Below, piece after piece: positions 30,968 to 44,200 of a DNA stretch of 64,000 nt (within the stretch, counting starts at the first letter, position 1; each line of letters starts with the position of its first letter). Source of the DNA: Owenia fusiformis. Its lineage: Eukaryota; Annelida; Polychaeta; Sabellida; Oweniidae. A program made the translations under genes and the position numbers. The stretch spans positions 14,839,915 through 14,903,914 of the forward strand of contig CAIIXF020000001.1 of assembly GCA_903813345.2 (NCBI GenBank). Direction: 5' to 3'. The notes below the pieces were generated by a model that had not been told where the DNA came from, searched no databases, and was given only the letters and a program-made list of their open reading frames with translations.

Positions 30968-33717
30968 CTTATATATCCAGACAAACAAATTAAAGATGAA
31001 CTGAAATGAATTTCGAGAAGATGCTTTAAGTGTATAAGTAGGTAATATAACAATGATAAAGGTTGCAATTAGACCAAAGTTATATTCATTGTACTGTGAA
31101 GATATTCCCAAACCAGTGCTTATACGCATCAGATATCTTCACTTTTGACATCTTTACACAACTTGGTCAATTGATTGTATCACCCAATCACATAAAACCC
31201 ATCATGGTTTCATTCTACCAAATATATACTTTGAGCAGTGAAAATTTGTTAATAGCTCTAGAGTTCTGAATCAATACCACTAAATATACAGTAGGCTTGG
31301 ATAAGTTTTACCCTAACTTTTCATACAAAGGAGTTGAAAATGAAAAATTTCCGATGAGCTTGGGAATAAATGAGCGTGAATTGAACCTTGTAATGAAATA
31401 GAGTCTTTTCCTCATTTGTTTTATTTCTCTCATTTGCAGCTTAATATTCTCTTTTCAATAAATAAGGCTATTAGCTATATGAGACCATTATTTATATCAG
31501 GCTATTTCAGTCAAATACATATTCAAACTTAAAAGTCTGCCATTATCCTTGGGATTTGCATATACTCTCATCATCTGCATTATTGTTTTTTTCACACTCT
31601 TCTTATAGAATGGATTAACACCTTCTTCTGAAGCATTTGTTATATTAACGAGCATAATTACTGGAATGCATCGTTCATGCTTCAATGATTTAACCTTCCA
31701 TAATAAATCAGGTATACAGTATTTTCGAAAACTGGAGACAACTTTGATATGCTGTTCAAAATCCAACATTTGATTTAAACATAAGATGTCTCTAAAGGGT
31801 CTTGTCTTGTCTTCACTACAAAATTCAAATACTGCAATGGTGTTTACAATTAAGATAAAAAGATGATAAGTGATTAATTGTTATTTGGACTCTTGTGATG
31901 AATTTTGCAATAGAATTGTACATATTACATTGGGCAGGACCTGAGTGATGCAGTAATACCTTCAACTTGGATCCATAATCTTTGAATGAGGGGAACATCA
32001 TATAATAGTCCTGTGCATTATTGAGTATTATCTAAGTATATAAGCTGTCCAGGTTCTTAACTTATTATTCATATGCAGTTTGATCCAGATAAATAAATAT
32101 CAATACCCAAACAATATTTCCTGGGACAATATACTGTTTTTTGACCAGCCTTTAAACATGGCTTGTCACCTTAAAGAAACCATTTCTAAAGCAGATATCT
32201 TTACAATACGCTTTAATAACTTAGCACACAAATGTTATTTCTTCATAACTGTGTACAATTCACATCATTATTGCACTTGAATAACACTAAAGGTTTCCGA
32301 TAAAATGTTTTGTATTTTCCTCTTAGCTGTCAATTCAACTGACTCTTTGATGTAAATAATTTGAAAATAATATTCTCTCACGTTGAGATATGTCTTAAGC
32401 CTCTATAGAGCTGTCCTACTGAAGTATTTTCTTTCAGTAAAATATTTCAATGCAATAATCCAAAGGCTCCACCAACAATGGTTATGACCTTTTAGTATTG
32501 ATTAGAAAAGATGTATCGTAGGATGAAGACAGAATTAAAACCATTATTTCTAAGAACACTTCAAACCTGTAATGTTAAAGCAGCAGAATGTATATATTTT
32601 CACACATGTGTCATTTATTCAACTCATATTCAATATTAAGAATTTGTGTGATTTGAATATCACAGTGTTGTAACCATTGTAGAAACTACAGTTTCCGTAA
32701 AATTTACAAACTTTTATATAAAAATCATCTGTGTTCTTTGCTCACTGGAAATACCTAATTTCATTAATTTTTGAGAGAATTAAGAACATGTACTTCAGTG
32801 GAACAGCATGTGCCATCTAGGGTCTCTCTGTTTGGTCATATCCTGATAGAATGTTATGATAGCCTTTGCTTCAATCAATTCTCTCTAACTGATGTTTTGT
32901 AATAAATAATTCATATTTCATTGTAAGTATTTTGTTTCTTATAATTAAAACAGACAACTGCATAGAAAATAAAGCTGAATTAAATTGAATAAAATGTATA
33001 GGACTAAACAGTCTTTAGGGAGGGGAATCTTATGTCAGTGGTCTGTATCACATTGGACTAGGATATGCTAGGCAGGGTTCAGCCAATATTATGCAGAACA
33101 CTCAAATTTCTGCTATGACATGAATAGAAAAAGGATATTTGGGGTTAATCTTATGGAAATACTTCCATTGATATTTTTCTAATGCTATGTTTATCAGAAA
33201 ATCTAAGAAAAGAACAATAACTATTTTTAAGCTGAAAAGTCATTATTAATATTGTTAATTGTTAATTAAGTGTGAAGCACTTTGGTATTACTTTTATGCA
33301 TTTCCGCCATAAACCTTTAATTAATACAGCTGATAATCAACAACTCATTATTTCTATGAAAAACATTCATTTTCTGAAGAAGTACAAATTGACTTTGACT
33401 TAATGAATAACAATGCTAATATCTGAGTTGAGTGACCAGCCCATGGGGGATTGCTCATATTGATTTAACCCATTACCAATAAAAAGTAGTAGTTATGTTT
33501 GCAATACTAAGTTAAACATTATTATCTTATTTTCAATCAATTATGTTAATCATTTAAAGTGGCTTTGGTCAAGCATTTATCATTGATTTAAAATGATTGA
33601 TGTATTTTTCGTGAAGACTTCCATTGGTTTTAAAGATATATTGATTGCAAAGAGCCATTTATTAAAAGCCTTTCATTACTGTAGGAGTTAATCACTTGGC
33701 ATATATGGGGACCCTAA

Positions 33718-35386
33718 GCACGGGGGATAAGCAAAACGAGGGCGAAGCCACGGACTGCGACTCGCGTAATTCAAAACGAGGTTACAACGCATTATAGCTG
33801 AACAATGGCAGTAAGTCCAAACTTAATTTGGAAGGCATGTTAGGATTTGGGGTAGATTATTGGTTTGGATATTCTACAGAATAGCTAGTATGTTCCAGTC
33901 GGTGATCAACATATTCATACTCCATCTGCAATGGCATTCTTGGTGCTCGGCTGTCCAATAGTTTAGCATGAACACAAATGAATTCGAAATCTGCCACAAA
34001 AAATGTAATTTTGTCAATATTTGTCCCTAATATACCGATTTAAACAAAGGAATCAGAAATGATATCGAATTAATATAATTATTCATGTTCTGTTGTTACA
34101 ATTACATCTTCGTGTGATATTTGGTAAGCGGAAAACGTACAATTACATAGAAAATTGGAATTTATAATAGTCGCAGTCCATCCATCTGCCCAACGCAGTC
34201 CGCGACTCAGTGTTGCTTTATATCTGAAGCTGAACGCAATCACAGCCAAAGGTAGATAGCACAATGTGAGTACAGGTGTGGCCGAAATGGAGCAACTTTG
34301 GACAAAATTGAATATAAAGGGCTATTTTAATAAACCTATATCGTGTCTCAATCCATTCTGCAAATATATACAAGCTGTCAAATACAGCTGAAATCATGAA
34401 TTTATGGTAGCTAGCAATATTGATGGACTGTTGGAAAGATCATCCAAAATTACATTAACTCACCAACTCTCCAATTATTTGATATTTTCCTGATATCTTA
34501 AATACTAGTTAATGTACCCTTCCCCAACAGCTTTTATTGCATCATCAAAAAGTTAATTGTTTCGCATTTCTACTTCTTATAAAAAGTCTCACCACTATCC
34601 AATTATCTATATATTTAACCCTATCCACAAATTGGTTTGTAATAAACATATTACGTTGTCATCTTGCGCTCGACTGTTCTGCCAAATACGCTATTGAATT
34701 GCCATATTTCTAGGTCTTAAACGATACAATATAGCAATTTGGGACATTGGTTCAGGTAATAGATATATGTTAATCAACGTAACTTTGAATGATAATCTGG
34801 ATGCTGACTTTTCTTTTCCTGAAACAATAATAGCGTAGGAATATAGTTTACACTATCTTATTTATTTCGTGTTCGCGGCTGGACTGCGTTACTTAGAATA
34901 TAAATGGAGGCTGTGTTGCGTTGTTGAAATAGCTTTGTTTACTGGACTGCGTCCACTATGAATGCGCAGTTTGAATCTAATTTTCTCCTCATGAACACAT
35001 TCTATTATCAAATCATTTTCACGAATTATACTCGGAGCCTTAACTAACCTTTAGATATCAGAAACGTGTTAAAAACTCCTTTCAAATGTATAGTAAACTA
35101 AATAATATGCACATATTTTACAGGTAAAATCAGAACTTTGCTAAAGTTTTAGCTTGATCTGGACAACTGCTTATTTTCTTATCTACAGACCAACAGTAGA
35201 TACAGAGTAATATTTTGGTCACCGATTAGACACTACGATAGCATTTAAAATACCTGGATTTCTCTATTTTGTCGGAAGAAGCAGAAGGCACTGCAGGATG
35301 TCCCTCCATTTTGGCGCTGGGCTGCGGTGTAAAGTTACGCGAGTCGCAGTCCGTGGCTTCGCCCTCGTTTTGCTTATCCCCCGTGC
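33718..35386. mobile_element. 1.67-kb TIR element flanked by TAA
   Basis: Terminal inverted repeats of about 50 bp, starting GCACGGGGGATAAGCAAAAC and continuing through a CGAGGGCGAAGCC block, are near-identical at both ends. TAA occurs on both sides (33715-33717 and 35387-35389), a 3-bp duplication of the TWA type typical of PIF/Harbinger elements. Words such as GGACTGCG recur in the interior near both ends. No open frame resembles a transposase or the partner Myb-like protein, so this is a non-autonomous element. The ends are GC-rich against an AT-rich body. The superfamily is inferred from duplication length only. Confidence 0.82.
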
Positions 35387-35389
35387 TAA

Positions 35390-36886
35390 GGGGTATGAAG
35401 TAAAAGGTGATAGGGTGACATAGTGGATTTGGCGCATCTAACTTGAAAATTGAGAAAATCAATGTAACAAGGACAAAAAAAAGATTCTGTCAGTATGGAG
35501 AAAATACAGGAAAATCAGTATTTCAAGGTCAAAATAGTAATAAAAACATTTATGTTCCATTCTTCTATGTCAGAATGTGTCCTTTACAATGACATTTGAA
35601 AATAATCAAAAAAATCAGCAAAATCGGGCAGAACTATGACAAAATAAAATTAACATGCAAAATGCCACCACCTACCATTTGTTACAGACATAGATCACAA
35701 ACAAACGAATGTGGTGGTAACTTAAAATCCAACAAAAACAACAAGCCATTACCCTTAGAGAGATAAAAGTGGTACCTGTAGTGACCCCCAGGGAACTCCC
35801 ATATATCTACATGTATAAGGAAATCCTGGACCACATACAGTATATACTATGTGAAACAAAAAGCAAGAACAAAGTCTGTATTACCAAAAACAATGTATCT
35901 CAAATTCCATATTCTTATCAGATTAGAACATCACAATGAATGTATTTTCTGTAATTTTAACTTGTATAACTTTACCATAAATAACGAATTGAAGTTATAT
36001 TTTTTTATCAAAGGAAAGACTAGATATTAGGGGAATACCAAGGTCATAATGTCAGAATTCTATTCATCAGCCTAGATAACAAAAGATAAAAGAACTCTAG
36101 TTCCGTAATATATTGTGCAAGGTAATATATTAAGAGCAGTGTTTCCAACATGCAGTAAAACTATGTGTTGCACAATGAATATGCCAAGACATGTTGAAGC
36201 TGCAAATGGGAAGAAATAGGATCCACAAATTAGGTTAATTGTAAATACATAGCTGTTGATATTGAACAAGGTCCCTTCTTCTCATTTGACCCCCTCATAA
36301 ATGAACCTGACAATAGGGGGAAGTAGATGGGAAGAGTGGGGGAGTCCAGAAGATTAAAATGCTGAAAGCTATCTAAACATTCATCCTCCGATCACAGGGC
36401 TTCAAAATCCAGAATATATTCTTTCTTTTTACGCCCTCTGATAAGCAGTTAGCATTTTTCCGATTAAGAACTCGCAATCTGATTGGCTGTCACAACACTG
36501 CGACAGAAATCATGTATAAGTCATTGCGCATAATTAGAACACGTGATTCAGTTTAATCGGGTGCTTCCAAATTGGTTATAGCAGGGGGAAGAAGGAGGTA
36601 CGGATTCTGGATACCTGCTTGGGAGGGTGAAGAGCATTATGCCAATATTTTTCTTGCAATATCTTAATTTCATTTTCTGAAAAAAGGATATCTGAGGAAT
36701 AATGGAAGCTATTGAAGATTGCAGATGAAGAAATTTCAAAATTCATTTTTTGCAACACAACCTTAGAACTCAATGGATCATCCTGAAATGAATACAGAAC
36801 TGTTGGACTTTTCAGAAAATGGGCATGACATAGAATGATGAGAACAAAGAATACTGCAATATTGTGACAATCTTATGAAACTTGCT
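35390..36886 (+). other. Intron 1 stretch, nothing recognised
   Basis: AT-rich sequence between the TAA-flanked element and the CT-rich minisatellite. No exon, RNA gene or inverted repeat of note was seen. Confidence 0.5.
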
Positions 36887-37266
36887 CCCATCTTATCTTT
36901 ATCTCTTCTTTTCCCATCTTGTCTCTATCTCTTCTTCTCCCATCTTGTCTCTATCTCTTCTTCTTCCACCTTGTCTCTGTCTCTTCGTCTCCCATCTTAT
37001 CTCTATCTCTTCTTCTCCCATCTTGTCTCTATCTCTTCTTCTCCCATCTTGTCTTTGTCTCTTCTTCTCCCATCTTATCTCTATCTCTTCTTCTCCCATC
37101 TTGCCTCTGTCTCTCCTTCTCCCATCTTATCTCTATCTCTTCTTCTCCCATCTTGCCTCTATCTCTTCTTCTCCCATCTTGTCTTCTCCCATCTTATCTC
37201 TATCTCTTCTTCCCTCTTGTCTCTATCTCTTCTTCTCCCATCTTATCTCTATCTCTTCTTCTCCCT
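36887..37266. repeat. CT-rich 26-bp minisatellite, about 14-15 copies
   Basis: A nearly pure polypyrimidine array with unit ATCTCTTCTTCTCCCATC followed by TTGTCTCT; point variants and a few truncated units occur. Because 26 is not a multiple of 3 and the unit lacks stops, all three plus-strand frames and one minus frame stay open. This produces fake Leu/Ser-rich proteins of 130-180 residues. Such long mirror-like pyrimidine tracts can form triplex (H-DNA). Confidence 0.95.
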
Positions 37267-38504
37267 CAATGTACCTCACTGTCAAAACATGAACCATTAA
37301 AGTTCCACTTAACGGATGCAATCCACCGAGTAATACAAAAAAACTGCAATTGTTATAAAAGTCAATCTAAATATGACTTGGAAGAACTCTTGGAAATTGG
37401 CACAATTAAGATAATGTTTCCAGAGATAGAAACATTGGCATTCTATTTAATGCTAAAGTCACAATGACAATTCTTTGATGTATGGTCGCCTTACATGCCA
37501 CACAAATGTCTGATCCCGCTCACCATCCTGATGCAAACACTGGTGATATATGACATCGCAAATTGCTTATAGTAATTATTGATTCATCTATGCTCCAGTC
37601 ATAAACTCCAGTAAAGCAAAAAATTAAGCTTACATGCTGTCAAATAAATGAATTTAACACACAAGAAATGTTGTTAAGGCCTGTCAGACAATTGAACTAA
37701 CACACATTCACAACTAATAAGAATGGTCACTGAAGCATGCATTAATATCCTTTCTTATTATGCTCAACTAAGTTGAAAACTATCGTGGCATTGTGAAATT
37801 AGGTCTTGAATGCCATTATTAGAAAGGTTTGCACTTCTCTTCTTGGATTTATCATTGAATTGAATTAATTTGTTAAAAGAAATCTTCAAATAACAAGAGA
37901 CGATGAGAGAGCCGTAGAGTAGGAAGAACTGAAAAATGTTGAACATGTTCTGTCACATAGGCAGAATGCCTTTGGTGAATCTAAAATGTATAATGACATC
38001 ACTAATAATATCCAGTAGTTGATTTTGGTACTCTGGATCAAACATGTAACTTCATGGTATACCACATATTGTAAAACACTTCGATAGATCAAGATTTCAA
38101 TGCTCTTTTTGTTTTTTGTAATCAGAGAATGTAACTACAAGCAATAGAGACATGGCAGTCTGATTATTCCGAACAAACCTGTGCAATTTCTCAGTCAATT
38201 CAATACCTGATGCAGTGCAGCATCAAACCCAATTTAGTAATAAATTAGCTCATCTTTAGGCTTAAGTTCTCAAATAAGTTCAACAACATATAAACACTTA
38301 CAGGGGGTTTCATTAATCAGTATAGAGTATAGATTTACATGATGCAGCTCAATACAACATTCAGCTTTGAAGCAGGACCTGTTTAAGACCAGCACAATGG
38401 CCAAAGGAGTAAAATTTAAGAAACACAATAGAAACAGAATACAGGAGAGGACTTAGAATAGGCAGTAGACTCTGGTTCAATCCTTATCATTATGTTAAAA
38501 CCAC
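37267..38504 (+). other. Intron 1 stretch, nothing recognised
   Basis: No supported feature between the minisatellite and the small MITE at 38.5 kb. Confidence 0.5.
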
Positions 38505-38631
38505 CAGGCCCGTAGCCAGGATTTGCCAAGGGGGGGGGGTTCAATTTTCAAAAATTTCCAGGGGGGGTTCACATTTGACAATTTTGGTCCAGTCGCCCGA
38601 ACCCTGCAAACCCCCCCTGGCTACGGGCCTG
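38505..38631. mobile_element. 127-bp MITE with CAGGCCCGTAGCCAGG ends
   Basis: The ends CAGGCCCGTAGCCAGG and CCTGGCTACGGGCCTG are perfect inverted repeats. Just inside, a G-run followed by TTC pairs with a GAACC...C-run region. ACCAC flanks both sides (38500-38504 and 38632-38636) as a 5-bp direct repeat, which may be part of a longer decayed duplication. There is no coding capacity. The ends look like a high-copy repeat family of marine invertebrates, but that impression rests on memory. Confidence 0.85.
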
Positions 38632-38636
38632 ACCAC

Positions 38637-40700
38637 TATAAATCATTATACTGTAGGATAATGTAATGAACACATAGACGAATAAAATATTCTTAATAAC
38701 AAACAGAACACAGAAGAGTACAACCTGTTTCAAAGAAATGAACCCAACCATCCAACAAATGATCAAATTCAGCAACAGTGCCAATTTAACTCATAAATTA
38801 CAATATGTTACAGCAAAACAAATTGTAAGCTTGTTTCTTCAAAATAATCAACATTCAATTCCATCCAAACAATACATTGTAGTGCCTAATACAAGCAAGA
38901 AAACAACTTTCCATATTTAATCCAATTCTGAATCCATTTGTTCATCCTGCAAATAATATAGTCATTACAATAATTTAATTATGTAAAGATGGATCAGTGG
39001 ATTGTGCTACCAATCAGTTATGACTTGAAGATGTATCAGATTCCCTAATGCTAAGAAATAAGCATACAATTCAATTATGATCAAGTGACTGAGAATTCAC
39101 AGATCCTCCCACTGATGGATGGATGAAGCATCTTCACATGTTTAGGGTTGCCTTTATAATATATACGTAGAGATATCATGCACAAATCTTATATGAGCAG
39201 TACCTTGCACAGGGATGCAGCCATGATCGAAAAACTGCAAGGCAAATTCAAAACCAAACCAGAAGAGGAAATTGAGCTCCTATGAGACACAATTTCCACA
39301 ATTTTAATTGTCCAAATGACCAATATCATATTTGCATATTTGCATGTTTCTATGGTTCTAGTGTTCAGATCTGATACAGCAACTGTAAAACCTGAGATAG
39401 ACTGGACCGTGAAATTAAAAGCTAATCTTCTTAATTTAGATTGTGGTCAATGGAAAATACAATTAGATAGAAGTCCTTAAAATTACTGTAGTACTCATAT
39501 ATTAAACATCTTTGATATATCTTGGAATTGAGTGAATACATTATAAATTTTGAAGGGGTTGCTTTGACTTATCTATATTTGTGATGATTCTCCCTGCATC
39601 TCTAACATGATAAGATCTCATCAAGTCGGATAAAATCATTAATACTTATACATAAAGGCATTACTCTGAGTTGGATCCATTTTCAATATTTCTATAAAGA
39701 GCTTCACCTTTCATGCCAATCAGTAAACTGCCACATGTTGTTTTCTTCGGATTCACTCCCTGGTTCATCATTACTCATAATTATTCTCCTGTTCATCAAC
39801 AACCTTTTGAAATGCTTTGCTTTTATCTCTTTTTATATCAAGTGAATATCACTACATGTATTTCCTTATTTAGTTATAAATGAATATCTCAGTTAGAAAA
39901 CAACACAGGGAATAAGTCATCCCCCTGTCTCTATTATACCCAATACAATAATAGTAATACCGGGTATAATAGAGAGAGTGGGAGAGGGGGGGGGGGCTGA
40001 CTTATTCCCCATAGAAAACAGGTGAATATTCTGATATAGAAAACCTCAGCCCTTTTAATACTGTTAGTTTTTAAATTTTTTGATGTTTTATCTAATTACC
40101 ATGACCTCAATGAAGATTTACTCCAATCAAGATTGTCATAAACTCGTTTCAAAATGTTTGGAATTAGAATTACATTATACTCAATATTCATTTAATTAAT
40201 TAATCTTTCGCTATTTATCAATTACAGGATTTGATGTATTGACTTTTTCAATTAGAGATTGTTGCTTTGTTCTCGGGTGAAGAAAGTAAGCTTTATTTAC
40301 ATATATAACTTGGATGCATATCTTGGCTACTTGTGAAATATTTGAGATGAAGTAAGGCGGCTCCTGATTAATCACTCATGAGGTCTAAGTGAATTTAACA
40401 AGCATAATCCTCGGGGACACCACAAAACCAGCTCACTGTGATTTATAGCTCTAAAAATACATGAACAATTTTTCTAAGGTCAAATTAGATTTTCATTAAT
40501 CTGACAATATCTTATTGAGCAATGATAGAAATACTTGGCTATGGCTGATTTTGAAAATCTTGTTTTAATTTCCTTACATTTCGCCCTGCATGTATTATTA
40601 GTTTCAAAACTCAGATATTTAAACATTTTTTAATTGAAAATGTATGTTCATATATTTACCAACATTGAACATTTTTCTCGGCAAAGAAATGTTCAATATA
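38637..40700 (+). other. Intron 1 stretch with one small hairpin
   Basis: At 39908-40009 a hairpin pairs GGGAATAAGTCATCCCCCTG and TCTCTATTATACCC with GGGTATAATAGAGA and GGGGCTGACTTATTCCC around a short AT loop. It looks like a small foldback MITE of about 100 bp. No gene is seen in the rest. Confidence 0.6.
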
Positions 40701-41198
40701 CAGTAAAACCCGTCTTAGTAAACACCTCTCTCTAATGAATACCTTTCTCCAGTGGACATACTCTACTGTCGACTGCTGGATAAATTACCCTCTCCATAGT
40801 GAAAACCTACTAACAATGAACATTATTACCACCTTATCGGGCCTGTTCTAGGGGTATTAGTGCAAGTTTCATTAGAAGGCATTTATTTTACTATATCGAC
40901 TTGAGCAGTATGTGACGTCATAGTGGCGGGCCATATTGACGGTCAATAATGCAATAAACGACCGGCAATTTTCCCCGGGAAATTAGATATCGTTCAGTGC
41001 ATAAGATTTTCTTGCTATTTCAGCCCTGGTCATTAAAGGTGGTAATAATACTAATAACGTCATTTCTGCGGGCAATATTGTGAAATATTGGACCTTCGGC
41101 TCTCAGGCCCTTGGTCCAATATTTCACTATATTGCCCGCAGAAATGACGTTATTGTCCTTTCTCACCAAAAAAAGTTCAATATACACAAGTTTTACTG
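40701..41198. mobile_element. TA-flanked mariner/pogo-like MITE containing a perfect-type palindrome
   Basis: The ends CAGTAAAAC and GTTTTACTG are flanked by TA on both sides (40699-40700 and 41199-41200), as for Tc1/mariner and pogo elements. The word TTCAATATACA occurs in the same orientation at both ends, overlapping the left boundary and just inside the right end. Inside, 41054-41153 is a 41-bp-arm palindrome starting ATAACGTCATTTCTGCGGGC, with only one or two mismatches. It may be a separate younger insertion or part of the same element. There is no coding capacity. Confidence 0.7.
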
Positions 41199-41200
41199 TA

Positions 41201-44200
41201 TTTAAAGCAGGTACAGCATCATCCCAAAGATATGTCAGATATGCGTGTCAGACAACTGTGTCATTTTATTAATTTACATTGTTGTATTATGTCCTCAGCA
41301 GCATCAGATAGAAGTGTCAGATCTTTTTTTTAATATTAATTAACTTACCGTTGTTGGCACTGAAACATTCATCACACATGCGTAACAAACCATTTCTCCT
41401 TAAATGGAGAAATTTGTTGAAAATAGTCCCTTTTCATCATAGATTTATTTTCTGATAACATGTTACATATGTATTCTTTTAAGTTACTTAATGTATTTTG
41501 TCATATAATGAAATATAATACACTATAAGAAGAAATATCCATTGAAGGAATTTTAGTTATAATTTTGCTGATAAAAGTTTACCGCACATGTGGCTATTAG
41601 TTAATACGGGCAGTGCAACCAATTATTTATGTGAAGTCACCATGCGCACGGTGAAAGATTTCCTGCTGCAGTGGTATGTTGAAGGCTAGCACTGCCACGG
41701 AGAATGTGATACTACATAATGTATGAATCAGAGCAAAGCTCTTATTACAATTTGAACAAAAGACCTGACAACAAATGCTGAGTATCTATTCAATAAATAT
41801 ACAACAACAAAAACATCCTTGTAGTAAGCATTATCTTCTAATCATTCTTAAATTGATTTCTTGATGATATATTTCTTCAAAGCATTGTGAATTGTGTGTG
41901 TCACATTGTTAAGAAGGTGACAATTGATGACGTCAGATGAACAGCCAGGTGAATGCCAAGGTAAACACAAAGGTGCATGCCTGGTGAATATACCTTAAAG
42001 TAATGTCCTGATATATTGAATGAAACCCACGAGCTATTAGCTCACTGAGGCCACAGAGAGAGAGGAGATAATCATTCAATTCATGGTTGATAATAATCTG
42101 TAGAAAACAATAAGTGCATATAGGGGAAACATGGAAAAGGATAGGATTAATTCCCTTATAAATGTCATTAGATAAAAGGACAATAGGACTGCAATAATCC
42201 CAAATGTCATGCATATACTGAACAAAGGTCACATTACATCGCCAATAACTCTAAAAGTAATCTAATCCATGAATTAACAAAAGAAAAAATGTGATTGGTG
42301 TACATGGATGTTCAGTCAAATTACAGACATCTGAAGTTCACAACAAATAGTTTAAACGTCAATGAATGATTTAAAATTTCATGAAATTCACCAGTTCACA
42401 AAACTGATAACTTCTCTAAAAAGTAAAAACTGTGGCCAGGTAGAGGCCTCATAGGACCTGCATTGAGCAATCCTAGGATATACATGTTTTCATTCCAATG
42501 CCAGATAAAATATGTATTAGATGCACATGTGCTGAAAGGAAGAAGACTAAAAGTGTAATAAAAACACAGTTTATAGCAATTCAAAGCAAAAAAGGGTTAA
42601 GGGGAAAAATTTCAACATCCCAAACAATGAACATCCGCTCCCCATCATTGAAATGTCCATTATACACACAACATACTATGAAAAATATACATACATGTAT
42701 CAAACTCATATATCTTTTCCTCTATATTTTATACAAATAATCATCCAATGCATCTTATATTTTTCTTCAAAATAATACCATGCCATACATAGTTAAAGAT
42801 TCAGATTTGCATTCCCAATATAAGTTATTTCCTTAGTTTCTCCAAAGTCACTCATATTTGAAGATAAAATGACATATCATTTAATATAAGTTACACCTTG
42901 CTACTTTGTTTTCATTTTTCAACAAAACCAATGCATCTGCCAGCTGCCAGTAAGTAAATATTATTCTGCAAAAAATAAACTTAACAAAAAATAGCTCGAA
43001 ATAAATGTTAGGTTAGAACTTAAGTTCCTGTTGTCATTTGTTTCATATTTAAATGTCAGGTGAAAAATGGCCACAAAAACTCAAAACTGTGAATTCTATG
43101 ACATTTAATCTTGGATATAGCCTTTTGGATATTTCCAGGAAACCTTTAAAGATTCCCATATTGATTACGATACAAGATATTGCTTCTATAATACCATAAT
43201 GCATTACTGCTCTATATAATATATACAATATATAGTGCATTATGCAATACATACAATACATGATGATGCTTAGAAAGATGATCTTTCTGGCACGAACCCT
43301 CCTGTTGACTTTAGATATTTATAAAATAACATTTATGTATGACGTAGATCGTTAACAGAAAAATGTTCGCCTCATAGTTGAGACTATTTTGGAGCATAAC
43401 CTTACTAATATTATCCAGCGTTGATGTTCATGTAGTGATGAGATGGGTGGTAAAACATGTTAACAAGACGTCTACACAGTTATGACATGTGTTCATAATA
43501 TATCACTAAAACAATCATTTTGAAACATAAAGTAAATTACAGCCTCGCATACTTTCTGCTAATAAAAGAAGCAAAATATTGCATCTCTAAGTCCTATATA
43601 TTACATGTAATTGCTCAATTAATGGGCTTTTTGACATTTCTATTTTTACTTGAATCTCAAAGGGCTGAAATTGCATCAGTTTCAATGTTCATCAAGGTTA
43701 GACTCAGAAGTGTAACTTTAATGTTCACACATTAAGCCTCATCTCAAGTGGTTCCCCACTAAACCATGTTAATTTTGGTAATGAACCTTTTCTCACTGAA
43801 ATGTCATTTCTTCCTGCTAGACGCAGATTGTGCTGGGTGTTTACATAAAGAAAACAATAAAATCCTTCTTAATGAGCTTTAGCCTAATAGGCCTGTGTGA
43901 TATATGGTTATCTTTACCTCTCTGGCTCTCTTAGGACCCTGGATAGGCTATTTGTTCTGGGTGAACCAAGTTAGGTGCATTGACTTCAGTTCTTTTTATC
44001 CTCATTTCTTGTGACTTGTTATTATCCTCCCTTTATGAACATTCCACATGCTATTACATAATCATTATATTCTGGATCTAATCATATAACACATATAGAT
44101 GGGAGAACAATATCACCTATTTTAGGCCAAATTCTCTTTTATCAATATTCACACTTCATGTATTACATAATCGCTCGCTTTGATACAGATCACTAAATAA

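Larger units (their letters stand above)
30047..33714 (+). other. Intron 1 stretch with small repeats, no gene
   Basis: Apart from the 21-bp tandem repeat at 30661-30720 and the hairpin at 30828-30967, nothing is recognisable. A 90-codon minus-strand open frame at 31497-31769 has no family resemblance and no supporting splice signals. Confidence 0.55.

Noticed and set aside
36875-37467. Leu/Ser-rich open frames of 136-182 codons
   Set aside because: All three plus-strand frames are open because the 26-bp CT minisatellite has no stops; the proteins simply repeat the array.
41640-41695. Short GC-richer frame starting MRTVKDFLLQWYVEG
   Set aside because: Only 15 codons before a stop, with no splice signals; probably chance.
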